Translations under genes and position numbers: made by a program
Shown: one piece after another, positions 26,640 through 35,572 of the stretch
How positions within the stretch are numbered: position 1 is the first letter of the stretch
How the letters are laid out: each line of letters starts with the position of its first letter
Assembly (NCBI RefSeq): GCF_900129635.1
Contig: NZ_FSRB01000001.1
Location: forward strand, 2,581,501-2,645,500
Length of the DNA: 64,000 nt
Direction: 5' to 3'
Source: Singulisphaera sp. GP187
Lineage (GTDB): Bacteria > Planctomycetota > Planctomycetia > Isosphaerales > Isosphaeraceae
Notes under the pieces: model-generated
Told to the model about the DNA's origin: nothing
Seen by the model: only the letters and a program-made list of their open reading frames with translations
The model's database searches: none

Positions 26640-27632
26640 TCAAGAGGCGGACGCCCCTTGGTGCATGAGCCTTGCGCACCCCGCTGCGCCAATGTAGCCG
26701 GCATCACCGCCCAGGGCGGCATACTCGATCACGATCGAGGCGGCCGGGATGGGAAACGCGAGCGATTGGATATCGCCGCGGATATCATTCAGAAGGGTCG
26801 TCCCCGCCGCGATCATTCCCCCACCGAACAGAATCATGTCGGGGTCGATCGTGTTCATCAAGTTCACGGCGCCGACGGCGAGATAACGGGCCGTCTCTCG
26901 CATCAGGCGGCGGGCGAGCACGTCCCCTGCCTCGGCGGCCTCGGCGATCGCGCGACTCGTGAGCACGCCCTTGGCCCGTGCCTCGTGCAATCGTGAGGAG
27001 ATTCCTTCCTCGAGGGCTTCGTTGGCACGCTTGACGAGTGCGGTGGCCGAAGCGTAGGCCTCAAGGTGGCCGTAGGCGCCACAGGAACACTGGCGGGCGT
27101 TTTCCATCTGGATGATCAGATGTCCGCATTCCGCCCCGTTGCTGTGACGACCGACGATGATTCGCCCGTGATCGATGATCCCGCAGCCGATCCCGGTGCC
27201 GAGAGTAAACAGCCCGAGGCTCTTGGCATCGCGGCCGGCGCCGGCCCAGTATTCCCCGTAAGCCGCGGCGTTGGCATCGTTCTGAAGGAAGGTCGGCTTG
27301 TGGAGCAGGTCGGCCAGGCGTTGGCGGATCGGCAGGTTGTCCCAGCCCGGTAGGTTGGGAGGATCGAGGAGCAGGCCCGCTTCAATGTCCATCGTGCCCG
27401 GCGAGCCCAGTCCGACGGCCTCGATGTCTTTCCAGTCGAGACCTGATGCCTTGACGGCCCGGCGGGCCGCTTCGGCCAGCGTCTCCAAGCCCACGTCGGC
27501 CCCTCGCGCCGCCTCTGTTTTCATGCTGACGGAGGAGCAGGACTGGCCGGCGTCGTCGACAACGCCACTCTTGATATTCGTGCCACCAAGATCGATTCCA
27601 AGATAGTACGGAGGGCGGCGGGCGGCGCTCAT
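26640..27632 (-). CDS. ROK family sugar kinase (glucokinase-like)
   Basis: A 330-aa ROK protein. The phosphate-binding motif YLGIDLGGTNIKSGVVD is at residues 9-25, and NDANAAAYGEYWAG and TLGTGIGCGI mark the active site. The ROK zinc motif reads GHLIIQ...CSCGAYGHLEAYAS, where the usual third Cys (GCxE) is His; His can still bind zinc, so activity need not be lost. It probably phosphorylates glucose or an N-acyl hexosamine with ATP. It is transcribed alone, divergent from the DUF1570 gene. Confidence 0.9.
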   Translation of the reverse strand: MSAARRPPYYLGIDLGGTNIKSGVVDDAGQSCSSVSMKTEAARGADVGLETLAEAARRAVKASGLDWKDIEAVGLGSPGTMDIEAGLLLDPPNLPGWDNLPIRQRLADLLHKPTFLQNDANAAAYGEYWAGAGRDAKSLGLFTLGTGIGCGIIDHGRIIVGRHSNGAECGHLIIQMENARQCSCGAYGHLEAYASATALVKRANEALEEGISSRLHEARAKGVLTSRAIAEAAEAGDVLARRLMRETARYLAVGAVNLMNTIDPDMILFGGGMIAAGTTLLNDIRGDIQSLAFPIPAASIVIEYAALGGDAGYIGAAGCARLMHQGASAS

Positions 27633-27919
27633 TGAGAAGTCTCAGTGAATCAGATTCAAGTCGAGGGAAACCTATCTTCCACTCCTGTCTCAGTTTATCA
27701 GGAAAGGCGTGGAGCGGTCGACAGGGTCGCCCGGCCAGCCCGCTTGAATCAGGATCGCAACCGCCGATTCTTCTGAATTCCCTGGGAAAACCACCGTCGT
27801 TCCGTCGCGTTATAATGAATACGAACCACGACGCGTTCGTCCTGCTTGATCAAGTGAGCGACGAACCGCGCCAGACTCGAACCGACCGGATTCTCCGAAA
27901 GAAAAAAAAGGGAACGATC
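27633..27919. other. Divergent intergenic region
   Basis: About 290 bases lie between the ROK kinase start and the DUF1570 start. An A-rich run at 27899-27908 precedes the ribosome site of the latter. No gene recognised. Confidence 0.4.
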
Positions 27920-28921
27920 ATGCCGAAGTCGCCGGTGACACAACTCAGCCGATGGGACCAGCGAATCCCGAGGCGACAGTGGCTGCTCGGCTCACTCTTC
28001 GGCGCGGTCGGGCTTGCCACGTCCCGCTCAGGTTGGTGCTCGCCCCCACCGGAAACAACCTCGGCTGAGCTTGCCTCCATCTTGGCGCGAGCCAAGAAGG
28101 CCAAGCTCGGTGATTTCCAGGTGACTGAGTCCAAGGAGAAGCAGTACGTGGGGATCGGTGATGCCCCCGCCGACTTCCGCGCCGATGCGCTTTCGATTTG
28201 CGAGTCGCTGGCCAAGCTCTATCGCGATTACTTCGAGGCCAAAGGGTTCGAGGTCGGTACTCCCGAATCAGGCCTCATCATGGTGATCCTGAAGGATAAG
28301 GAGTCGTACAAGGCGTTCGTGGGCCCTGGGGAAGGGGCTGACGTGGGAGCCGAGGTGGGCGGGCACTACGACGTCGACGCGAACCAGCTCGTGGTCTTCG
28401 ACTCCCGGCACAATGACGACGGGCGTGCCGCGTCCAAACGAGTGAACACGTTCACGCTCGTCCACGAAGCGATCCACCAGTTGACTTATAATACGGGCCT
28501 GCTCGAACGCGTGGGCGACGTCCCCGTCGCGCTCAGCGAAGGGTTCGCGACGTTCGGCGAGCTCTGGCAGCAGTCCAATCAGCGCTCGACGCTGGGCGTG
28601 ACGAACTCAGCGCGTCTAGCCGTCTTCACCCAGCCTGGCGGCCAGGCGGCCTGGATTCCGGTGCAAGAGCTCCTCACCAAGGACGACCTGTTCACGGATC
28701 CGGACACCGTCCAGGTCGCCTATGCGGAGAGTTGGGTCTTCGTGCACTACTTCATGAGGTCAACGCCGGCGAAGCTCACGAAGTTTCGCGCCTACCTCGA
28801 CGCACTCCGCAAGCGGCGCGATCCGTCGCACCGCCTTGAGGATGCCAGGACCCATCTCGGCGAGCTCGCTCGCCTCGACAAAGACCTGAAACAGTACGCA
28901 AATAAACAGCTCCGCCGCTGA
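27920..28921 (+). CDS. DUF1570 protein, peptidase-MA-like with HExxH
   Basis: About 333 aa from ATG 27920, preceded by AAGGGAAC; the frame extends 96 codons upstream without homology. A twin-arginine-like leader is visible (RRQWLLGSLFGAVGLATS). The core contains TFTLVHEAIHQLTYNTGLL, a gluzincin-type HExxH, followed by LSEGFATFGELWQ, whose Glu may be the third zinc ligand. This fits DUF1570, a planctomycete-rich family of putative exported zinc peptidases. Substrate unknown. Convergent with the SecA-like gene, 29 bases away. Confidence 0.85.
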   Translation: MPKSPVTQLSRWDQRIPRRQWLLGSLFGAVGLATSRSGWCSPPPETTSAELASILARAKKAKLGDFQVTESKEKQYVGIGDAPADFRADALSICESLAKLYRDYFEAKGFEVGTPESGLIMVILKDKESYKAFVGPGEGADVGAEVGGHYDVDANQLVVFDSRHNDDGRAASKRVNTFTLVHEAIHQLTYNTGLLERVGDVPVALSEGFATFGELWQQSNQRSTLGVTNSARLAVFTQPGGQAAWIPVQELLTKDDLFTDPDTVQVAYAESWVFVHYFMRSTPAKLTKFRAYLDALRKRRDPSHRLEDARTHLGELARLDKDLKQYANKQLRR

Positions 28922-28950
28922 GAAGTGGAGGATCAATCATCTGGGCGGCG

Positions 28951-30900
28951 TCAACCGAGAACCGGGTTGAGGCCCATGTTCTTCCTCATCTCGGCACGCT
29001 GTTTTTCGTAATTCATGAGCATCTTGCGATCGCGAAAGTGCTGCCGCTCTTTCTTCGCCTGGGCGCTGAGGACGAGCCGGCGCATCGACCCGCTGGTCAA
29101 TTCGCCTCGATCCTTGTAGCGGCGGCGAATTCGGGCGGCCGGCTTCTCGCCGTAGGCGTCGATGATCTCGTCTTCGAGGGAGACGAAGAACTGGCAATGC
29201 CCCGGATCCCCTTGCCGGGCACAACGGCCGGCGAGCTGGCGGTCGATCCGCCGCGACTCGTGCCGCTCGGTGCCGATGACATGGAGCCCGCCGCTCTTGG
29301 AGACGTCTTCCGTCAGCTTGATGTCGGTTCCGCGACCGGCCATGTTGGTGGCCACCGTCACTCGACCCGGCTGCCCGGCCTGGGACACGATCTGGGCTTC
29401 GATCTCGTGGTTCTTGGCGTTCAAGATTTGATGTTCGATCTTGGCGGCATTCAAGAGCGCACTGAGTTTCTCCGACTTCTCGATCGAGCGTGTACCGATC
29501 AGCACGGGAACCTGGAGCTTGTGCCAGGCGACGATCTGGTCGGCCACCGCCTGGAACTTTTCCGACTCGTTGGAAAAGACCCGGTCTTCGATCCAGACCC
29601 GGCTGCAACGACGGTTGGTGGGGACCTTGAACACCTTGACCTTATAGATCCGCCGCAGTTCCGCCGCATCGCTCGCCGCCGTCCCGGTCATCCCGGCCAG
29701 CTTCTTGTACTTCAAGAAGAAGTCTTGCACGGTCACCCGCGCGGCGGTGATTGTCTCGAGGGTCACTTCGAGCTTTTCTTTGGCCTGAATCGCCTGGTGG
29801 AGCCCATCCTGCCACTGGCGGCCGGGCATCATACGGCCGGTGAACTCGTCGACGATGACGATCTCGTCACCGGAGATCACGTAGTCGCGATCCCTCAGGT
29901 AGGCGATCTGGGCGCGGAGGGCACGCTCGACATACTCGTAGAGCCCATCCACCGTCAGGGTAACGAACGACGAGTGGCCGGCGACGGCCTGCACCTTGCG
30001 GCGTCCGGTCGCGTTCAGTTCCGCCTTGCGCTCGGCCGGATCGTACTTGAAGTCCTTGGTGCGGATCAGGGTCGCGGCGAGCTCGTCGGCCCCGTAGTAG
30101 GCGGCGGCCTCCTCCTGGGTCGGCTGGTTGTTCGCTCCGATGATCAACGGGGTTCGGGCCTCGTCGATCAAGATGCTATCGGCTTCGTCCACGACCGCGA
30201 AGTGGTGGGTGCGCTGCACGGGGGTCTCGGACTCGGCGTGAGCGCCCGTACCGAGAAACGCTTGTTCGAACGACTTGCGATGGGTGTCACCGAGTTGGAG
30301 CCGCTTGAGTTCGTCGCGGAGGAAGTCGAAGCCGAACTCCTTGCTCGTCCCGTAGGTGATGTCGGACGCATAGGCTGCGCGTCGGACCGGGTCGGGCTGA
30401 CCGGTCTGGATGCAGCCGACGCTCATTCCGAGCAGGTTGTAGATCGGCGTCATCCACTCGGCGTCGCGGGAGGCGAGATAGTCGTTCACCGTGATGACGT
30501 GAACGCCTTTACCCTGCAACGCATTCAAGTAGGTGGGGAGAGTCGCAACGAGGGTCTTGCCCTCTCCGGTCTCCATCTCGGCGATACAGCGGTTGTGAAT
30601 CGCCGCGCCTCCGACCATCTGGACGTCGTAGTGCCGCTGTTTGACAGTGCGTTTGGCCGCCTCGCGCACCAGGGCGAAGGCTTCGACGAGCAAGCCGTTG
30701 AGGGAGTCGCCCTGCCGTGCCTTGAGCTTGAGTTGCCGGCTCCGCTCGGCGATCTGGGCGTCGCTCTCTTTTTCGAGCGTCGGCTCCATCGCGTTGATCT
30801 GCGCCGCGTAGACGGCGTAACGGCTGAGCCGCCCTTGATGGGTCGGTCCCGCGATCGTCCGCACCTGGTTCAACCACTTCGGGCCCAGTCGACTCGCCAT
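28951..30900 (-). CDS. Shortened SecA-like translocase ATPase
   Basis: About 649 aa from ATG 30900 (MASRLGPKWLNQVR), against roughly 850-900 in ordinary SecA. The DEAD-motor is complete: Walker A EMETGEGKTLVA near residue 115, VNDYLASRDAEWM, Walker B VVDEADSILIDEARTPLI, preprotein cross-linking region, and NBD2 with TNMAGRGTDIKL and GTERHESRRIDRQLAGRCARQGDPG-type motif VI. The chain ends just after the start of the scaffold helix (KKERQHFRDRKMLMNYEKQR). It therefore lacks the two-helix finger, most of the wing/scaffold and the C-terminal zinc tail. It may be a second, specialised SecA. Last gene of the mur-like operon, 159 bases after the FtsQ-like gene. Confidence 0.88.
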   Translation of the reverse strand: MASRLGPKWLNQVRTIAGPTHQGRLSRYAVYAAQINAMEPTLEKESDAQIAERSRQLKLKARQGDSLNGLLVEAFALVREAAKRTVKQRHYDVQMVGGAAIHNRCIAEMETGEGKTLVATLPTYLNALQGKGVHVITVNDYLASRDAEWMTPIYNLLGMSVGCIQTGQPDPVRRAAYASDITYGTSKEFGFDFLRDELKRLQLGDTHRKSFEQAFLGTGAHAESETPVQRTHHFAVVDEADSILIDEARTPLIIGANNQPTQEEAAAYYGADELAATLIRTKDFKYDPAERKAELNATGRRKVQAVAGHSSFVTLTVDGLYEYVERALRAQIAYLRDRDYVISGDEIVIVDEFTGRMMPGRQWQDGLHQAIQAKEKLEVTLETITAARVTVQDFFLKYKKLAGMTGTAASDAAELRRIYKVKVFKVPTNRRCSRVWIEDRVFSNESEKFQAVADQIVAWHKLQVPVLIGTRSIEKSEKLSALLNAAKIEHQILNAKNHEIEAQIVSQAGQPGRVTVATNMAGRGTDIKLTEDVSKSGGLHVIGTERHESRRIDRQLAGRCARQGDPGHCQFFVSLEDEIIDAYGEKPAARIRRRYKDRGELTSGSMRRLVLSAQAKKERQHFRDRKMLMNYEKQRAEMRKNMGLNPVLG

Positions 30901-31059
30901 GACCCGTGCTCCTCCTCGGCTGACCTTCAAGATGTTCTTCCCGACGATCGGGCCAGTTCTGTCCGGCTCTCATCATTCGGTTGGAGAACTTGCCCCGCCG
31001 CGCGCAACCTTCCAAGACAACGGGACAGCGAGTCCCCAAGTTCTCCCGGCGCGAATCGA

Positions 31060-32088
31060 TCAGGGGCTTTTTTTCTTGCGAGGGCGAGTCCCGGCGTCTG
31101 TAATATGGGCTCCATCGAACGCGAAGTAGTAGTCCATCTCTGGGGCGTTCTTAGACTGGTCATACTGCTTGATCCAGTCGCTGAGCACCTGCCACTTCTC
31201 GGAGTAGGAGAGTTCACCGGGCCGTTCTTCGTTGGGGGGCATCCCCCAGAGGACCAGCAAGTTCGCTCCCGACTGCACCCAGAGTCTCGACTCCAAGTCA
31301 ACGACAACGGCTTGGAACAGGTTTGGGCCGCGTTTGATGAGGTGGTCACGCTGCATCGACCTCAAGAAGCTGGCAAGTTTGGCTCCCGCAAGCACGCCTT
31401 CGTCAACCACGGGTAAGTCTCGGTTGGGGCCGCTCGCCTTCTTCCACGATTCGCCCGTGTTGCGCTTGAACGGAGGGGGTTGATTCACACGTTCGAGCTG
31501 CACGGTGGCCGCGACATTCAGGATGACGTCATCCTTATTGAGGATCACGGCATCCTGGTCGATCAATTCAGTCTTGGAATGTTCCACCGACACCAAAGCC
31601 ACCGGCTCACGATAGTCCAGGTGCACGACGACTCGGTTAGGATTGTGGCGCGTGACCACCGCCTTGCGAACCCAGCCATCGCGCTGAAAGGCAAGCTTGA
31701 GTTTTTCGGTATCCAGGTCGAGGAGCGAGAACCGCTCAGGCAGACCGCTCTCCTTGAGAACGCGCTCCAAGAACGGTTTGGATCCCCCTCGATACCAGCC
31801 GGGGGGCGGGGGCTCGAGCACAATCGCGCTGAACGCGAGTTGATACTCATCCTGCTTGTGGACAAAGGTCCGCAGCGACCGCAGCCCGTGGAGCCCGGCC
31901 AGGGAGAAGGCGTACAACAGCCCCGCGGTCGCGAGAATCGCCAGCACGATCCGCGGCCGTGAAAGTCGGCGCACGCTCGGCGGCGTGACGAAGCGTGCAA
32001 AGCGACGGCCCCGAGCCGGATCGCGATCCGTCTCATCCGCCGGTTCGTCGGCCGTCGCGATCCGAGGAGGTTCGCGGTGTTCCATCAC
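31060..32088 (-). CDS. FtsQ-like cell-division protein (single TM, POTRA)
   Basis: A 342-aa protein starting at GTG 32088, with ATG as the next codon. A cytoplasmic N-terminus of ~45 residues is followed by one transmembrane helix (PRIVLAILATAGLLYAFSL) and an extracytoplasmic region. Its core resembles FtsQ: LAFQRDGWVRKAVVTRHNPN, VVVHLDYREPVALVSV and LIDQDAVIL correspond to the POTRA end and beta domain start. The C-terminal half is divergent. Position after murB in a murC-murB-ftsQ order, as in dcw clusters, supports the call. Homology is weak; another membrane POTRA protein cannot be excluded. Confidence 0.7.
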   Translation of the reverse strand: MMEHREPPRIATADEPADETDRDPARGRRFARFVTPPSVRRLSRPRIVLAILATAGLLYAFSLAGLHGLRSLRTFVHKQDEYQLAFSAIVLEPPPPGWYRGGSKPFLERVLKESGLPERFSLLDLDTEKLKLAFQRDGWVRKAVVTRHNPNRVVVHLDYREPVALVSVEHSKTELIDQDAVILNKDDVILNVAATVQLERVNQPPPFKRNTGESWKKASGPNRDLPVVDEGVLAGAKLASFLRSMQRDHLIKRGPNLFQAVVVDLESRLWVQSGANLLVLWGMPPNEERPGELSYSEKWQVLSDWIKQYDQSKNAPEMDYYFAFDGAHITDAGTRPRKKKSP

Positions 32089-32163
32089 CTGGCCTCCTGC
32101 GGCTCGCTCGACCAGAACGGGGGCAATGTCCGGAAACCAGACACGAGGGATTCCACCAACCGT

Positions 32164-33045
32164 TTACCAAACTTGAAGTTGAAGCTCGAGCTCGTAGCCA
32201 AACTGCTGCCAGACCCGTTGGCGGATCTGGTCGATCAGGTGGAGCACATCGTCCGCCTTCGCGCCCGGCTGGGCCACGATGAAATTCGCGTGCCGGTCAG
32301 AAACCTCCGCGCCTCCGACCCGCGTCCCTTTCAGCCCGGCCTGCTCGATCAAGGTGCCGGCCGGAACGTCCGCGGTCGGGTTCTTGAACATGCAGCCCGA
32401 CGACTGGTGGCCGTACGGCTGGTTCTCCTTCTTGACGATCCAGATCCGGCGCATCCGCCGCACGACCGCCTCGGGGTCGGAGCCTTCCAGCTCGAACTCG
32501 GCCGAGAGGATCACGGGCTCATCGAGGTTCGACGCGCGATCGGCGAAGCTCAGGTCATCGCGGTCGCGGACCTGAATCTCGTCGGAGGCGTCGATCACCG
32601 TGGCCTTGCGGACGAGCTGGCCGATCGCGACCTGGCGATCGCCGGCGTTGCCGCGGACCGCTCCGCCGACCGTGCCGGGGATCCCCGTGAGGAACTCCAG
32701 ACCCGCTAAACCTGAGCGCGCGGTCTGCGAGATCAAGGCGGTCAGCGGGACCGCCGCCCCGGCTTCGACGATGTTGTCGCGCACGGTCACGTCCGAGAAG
32801 GCCGGGCTCTCCAGGTGGATCACCATGGCTTTCACCCCTTCATCGCGGACCAAGACGTTCGAGCCCCCGCTCAGGATCTTGACCGGGACCTGCTCCTGGT
32901 GGCAACGGCGCAGCAGGCCGACCAGTTCGTCGAGCGTCCTTGGCCGAGCCAAAAACGCCGCCGGACCACCCAGCCGGAACCAGATATGGGGTGCCAGCGG
33001 CTCATCGGCCTTGATGATCGCGCGAAAGTCGTCGAATGAATGCAT
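32164..33045 (-). CDS. murB: UDP-N-acetylenolpyruvoylglucosamine reductase
   Basis: A 293-aa MurB, the FAD enzyme that makes UDP-MurNAc in peptidoglycan synthesis. FAD-binding blocks ILSGGSNVLVRDEG and GLEFLTGIPGTVGGAVRGNAG are intact. The catalytic Ser lies in HQSSGCMFKNP, and AGLKGTRVGGAEVSDRHANF is the C-terminal family block; the SSGCMFKNP form points to the shorter type II enzymes. The ATG at 33045 lies inside the end of the MurC-like gene (44-base overlap), suggesting coupled translation. Confidence 0.93.
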   Translation of the reverse strand: MHSFDDFRAIIKADEPLAPHIWFRLGGPAAFLARPRTLDELVGLLRRCHQEQVPVKILSGGSNVLVRDEGVKAMVIHLESPAFSDVTVRDNIVEAGAAVPLTALISQTARSGLAGLEFLTGIPGTVGGAVRGNAGDRQVAIGQLVRKATVIDASDEIQVRDRDDLSFADRASNLDEPVILSAEFELEGSDPEAVVRRMRRIWIVKKENQPYGHQSSGCMFKNPTADVPAGTLIEQAGLKGTRVGGAEVSDRHANFIVAQPGAKADDVLHLIDQIRQRVWQQFGYELELQLQVW

Positions 33046-34387
33046 CGGCTATCGTTCCCACATCGCCAGCCCCGAGCGTCACCAGCACGTCACCGGGTTC
33101 CAGATTCCTATCCAGCTCACGGATCACATCGTCGAGCCCGGTCGCCTCTCGGGCGTTCACTCCGGACGCGATCAGGGCCTCCACGAGCGAATTCGCCCTC
33201 CGCCCCCCACCCACCTGACTTCCCTCAGTGACCAAGACATGGTCCGCCGTGGCCAGCGCGGTCGGATAACCGGCTTCCGCCGCGGCGCTCCTCGCGTCCT
33301 CGCCCGTACAGATCACCGCCCAGATCGGACGCGGTCCAAAGACCTGGCGGGCGATCGACAATGTCTCGGCGACCGATTCGGGGTCACAGCCCGCGTCATC
33401 TACCAGCGTAACACCTCGATAGCTTCCCCGTGACTCGAAATCACGAGAAAGCCCCGTGAACTCCTCCAACCCTTGTTTAATCTCCTGAATCGGCACCGAA
33501 AGCCGGTCGCAGGCCGCCACCGCCGCCAGAGCCCCCAACACGTTTCGACGCCCGGGGACGCGCAATTGAACCTCAACCGCGAATCGACCTTTGTGAAACG
33601 CCCGGAACCGGAAGCAGCCCCGATCCTCGCGTAGGTCGGCGCCCCACCAGTCACTCGGCCGATCCAGCGAAATCCGTTCCACCACCGGCGCCAGGTCACG
33701 AACCGCCTCCGCCACCATCGGATTGTCCTCAAGTGCGAGGACATAACCGTCCGCCGGAACCGAGCACGCGAACTGTCGGATCGCCGCCTTTCGGTCTTCA
33801 ACAAGCCAGGGACACTCTTCCACCAGATCCAGGAGCAGGGCCAGTCGCGGCGCAGCGGGACCGATCTCGCCTGGTCCTTCGATCCCCTCGGCCACAAAGT
33901 GGGGGCCCGAGCCGACGCGGCCCCAACCACCCAACTGAGGCACCTCCGCGCCGAGCACGATCGTCGGATCGAGTCCGGCCCGGGTTAGAGTCCAGCCGAT
34001 CATCGCCGAGGCCATCGAGGCTGTCCGCCGGCCCACGGCCGCCAGGCTGATCGATTGACGCATCATGAGGCCGAGCCACTGGCCGACCGACGCCTGATCG
34101 ATGCCGCGCCGGGTGGCGGCGAGCCGCGAGGGATGATCGCGCCCGACCTCAGGGTGATAGACGAGGAACTGAGCCCCCCGCGGAGAGTGGCCGGCATGAA
34201 TCCGGGCACCGAGTCGCTTGAGCCGCTCAACGGCGGGGCGGCTCGATGGCTCAGACCCCGTCACCAGCATGCCACGCTGCACGAGCAATTGGGCCAGGCC
34301 TGACATGCCACGACCCGCAATGCCCACCAGATGCGCATGCGCAGGCGCGACTTCCGCGCGGGTTTCCCCCCGTCGCAACCGATCCAT
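33002..34387 (-). CDS. MurC-like protein with degenerate catalytic motifs
   Basis: About 461 aa from ATG 34387, preceded by a G-rich ribosome site. The N-terminal Rossmann motif of MurC is clear: HAHLVGIAGRGMSGLAQLL, and LGAGDVGTIADAF near the C-terminus is also conserved. The catalytic signatures are not. The ATP loop GTHGKTTT is AAVGRRTAS; the EADESD block reads VAEGIEGP; the NIExDH block reads LDLVEEC; and DDYAHHP reads DDAGCDP. The fold seems kept along the whole length with no frameshift or stop, so this looks like a retained pseudoenzyme rather than a decaying gene. It overlaps murB by 44 bases. Confidence 0.8.
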   Translation of the reverse strand: MDRLRRGETRAEVAPAHAHLVGIAGRGMSGLAQLLVQRGMLVTGSEPSSRPAVERLKRLGARIHAGHSPRGAQFLVYHPEVGRDHPSRLAATRRGIDQASVGQWLGLMMRQSISLAAVGRRTASMASAMIGWTLTRAGLDPTIVLGAEVPQLGGWGRVGSGPHFVAEGIEGPGEIGPAAPRLALLLDLVEECPWLVEDRKAAIRQFACSVPADGYVLALEDNPMVAEAVRDLAPVVERISLDRPSDWWGADLREDRGCFRFRAFHKGRFAVEVQLRVPGRRNVLGALAAVAACDRLSVPIQEIKQGLEEFTGLSRDFESRGSYRGVTLVDDAGCDPESVAETLSIARQVFGPRPIWAVICTGEDARSAAAEAGYPTALATADHVLVTEGSQVGGGRRANSLVEALIASGVNAREATGLDDVIRELDRNLEPGDVLVTLGAGDVGTIADAFIRRLSRDHQGR

Positions 34388-34753
34388 CGGCGAGCGCCCC
34401 CGGTCTATCCTGATACTCGACGAGCAGGTGACGGCCAACACGGGCCGCCACTCTTCCGCCCCCCAAACCCTACTATCGGTTCGACAGGCAGAACGCTCGC
34501 AATCTTTCCCGACGACCGGAACCACCCGTTCAGCAGAATCATGTTAGCCGTCGCTCTGGGGGGCGTCAAGGAAACGAACAAACCACCGCGTCTCTCACAT
34601 CTATCCTTCCGCAATGGGCTCTATTAGATTGAGAGCACTTCTCTCGTCGCGGTTGTGCGGCCCCTGTGTTTTTGTCGAGACACCCCTTGTCCTTGGGCCA
34701 AGGTTCCCGGTCGGCCCGTTTCCTAACCCCCCTATCGAGAAACAAGAGAATCC
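34388..34753. other. Divergent intergenic region
   Basis: About 366 bases between the MurC-like gene and the zinc-ribbon membrane protein. No homologous ORF and no notable repeat. It should contain the promoter of the murC-like/murB/ftsQ/secA operon. Confidence 0.4.
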
Positions 34754-35572
34754 ATGAGCGACCTTTCGCCTCCTGAAGCCAATTCCGAAGAACCGCTTCA
34801 GTTTGATAATGCCGAGTTTGCCACAAAAGTCCCGGGGCGGTTGACCTGTACGGTTTGCCATCGCGAGGTAGAGAATACCTATTATGAAATTAATGGAGCG
34901 ACCGTCTGCGAATCGTGCCGAAGTTTGATCGAATCGCACAGGGTTGGCGGCTCGGGGCCGCTCCGGATCGCCAAGGCGACCCTGTTCGGCTCACTCGCGG
35001 CCTTAATCGGGTTCGCGATTTACTTCGGGATCATGAAGACGACCGGAATGGAGATCGGCCTGATCTCGATTCTCGTCGGCTACATGGTTGGTACCGCGGT
35101 TCGGTCGGGGTCAGGGCAACGGGGCGGCTGGGTCTATCAGGTTTTGGCCATCTTGCTCACCTACTCGGCCATCTCCGCGAGTTACGCGGCGACCTATCTC
35201 CCGATCCTGATTCTCGCCGCACCGGTCGAAGACGCGAACGGGAACCAGGTTGAGCCGATCGACGCGCCGGCGGTCGAACCGCAAGCGGAGCCGAAGCCCG
35301 TCGCCGCGGACAAAGAGTTAGCCGATCAAAAACCTCGGAACGTATGGGCCGTCCTGCTCTCGAACCCCTTCATCCTGATTCCGTTGATCACTCTCTCGTT
35401 CAAACTTCCCATCATCCTGGGCCTCTCCTCCCCCATTGGCCTGCTGATTGTCGGTTTCGCCCTCTGGGAGGCTGGGAAACTCAATCGCCGCGTCCCACTG
35501 GTCTTCAACGGTCCCTTCTCCTTTGGTGGAGAGAGCGCCCCGCCGGCGACGGAACTACCGAGTCATGCCTGA
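34754..35572 (+). CDS. Zinc-ribbon membrane protein
   Basis: A 272-aa protein. A cytosolic N-terminal zinc ribbon has CTVCHRE and CESCRSL (two CxxC knuckles, residues ~33-57). Transmembrane helices follow at about residues 75-95, 100-115, 125-150, and two near the C-terminus (FILIPLITLSFKLPIILGL, PIGLLIVGFALWEAG). Between them is a Pro/Ala/Glu linker. The family is unknown. Its stop overlaps the start of the M50 protease gene by 8 bases, so the two are coupled and may work together. Confidence 0.8.
   Translation: MSDLSPPEANSEEPLQFDNAEFATKVPGRLTCTVCHREVENTYYEINGATVCESCRSLIESHRVGGSGPLRIAKATLFGSLAALIGFAIYFGIMKTTGMEIGLISILVGYMVGTAVRSGSGQRGGWVYQVLAILLTYSAISASYAATYLPILILAAPVEDANGNQVEPIDAPAVEPQAEPKPVAADKELADQKPRNVWAVLLSNPFILIPLITLSFKLPIILGLSSPIGLLIVGFALWEAGKLNRRVPLVFNGPFSFGGESAPPATELPSHA

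Noticed and set aside
26640..27632. An inactive ROK kinase because GCxE reads GHLE.
   Set aside because: His can replace Cys as a zinc ligand, the catalytic motifs are intact, and from memory other ROK proteins show the same pattern.
33002..33045. The murC-like/murB overlap as an annotation error.
   Set aside because: Both ends are supported: the C-terminal motif of the MurC-like protein and the N-terminus of MurB each need the shared bases.
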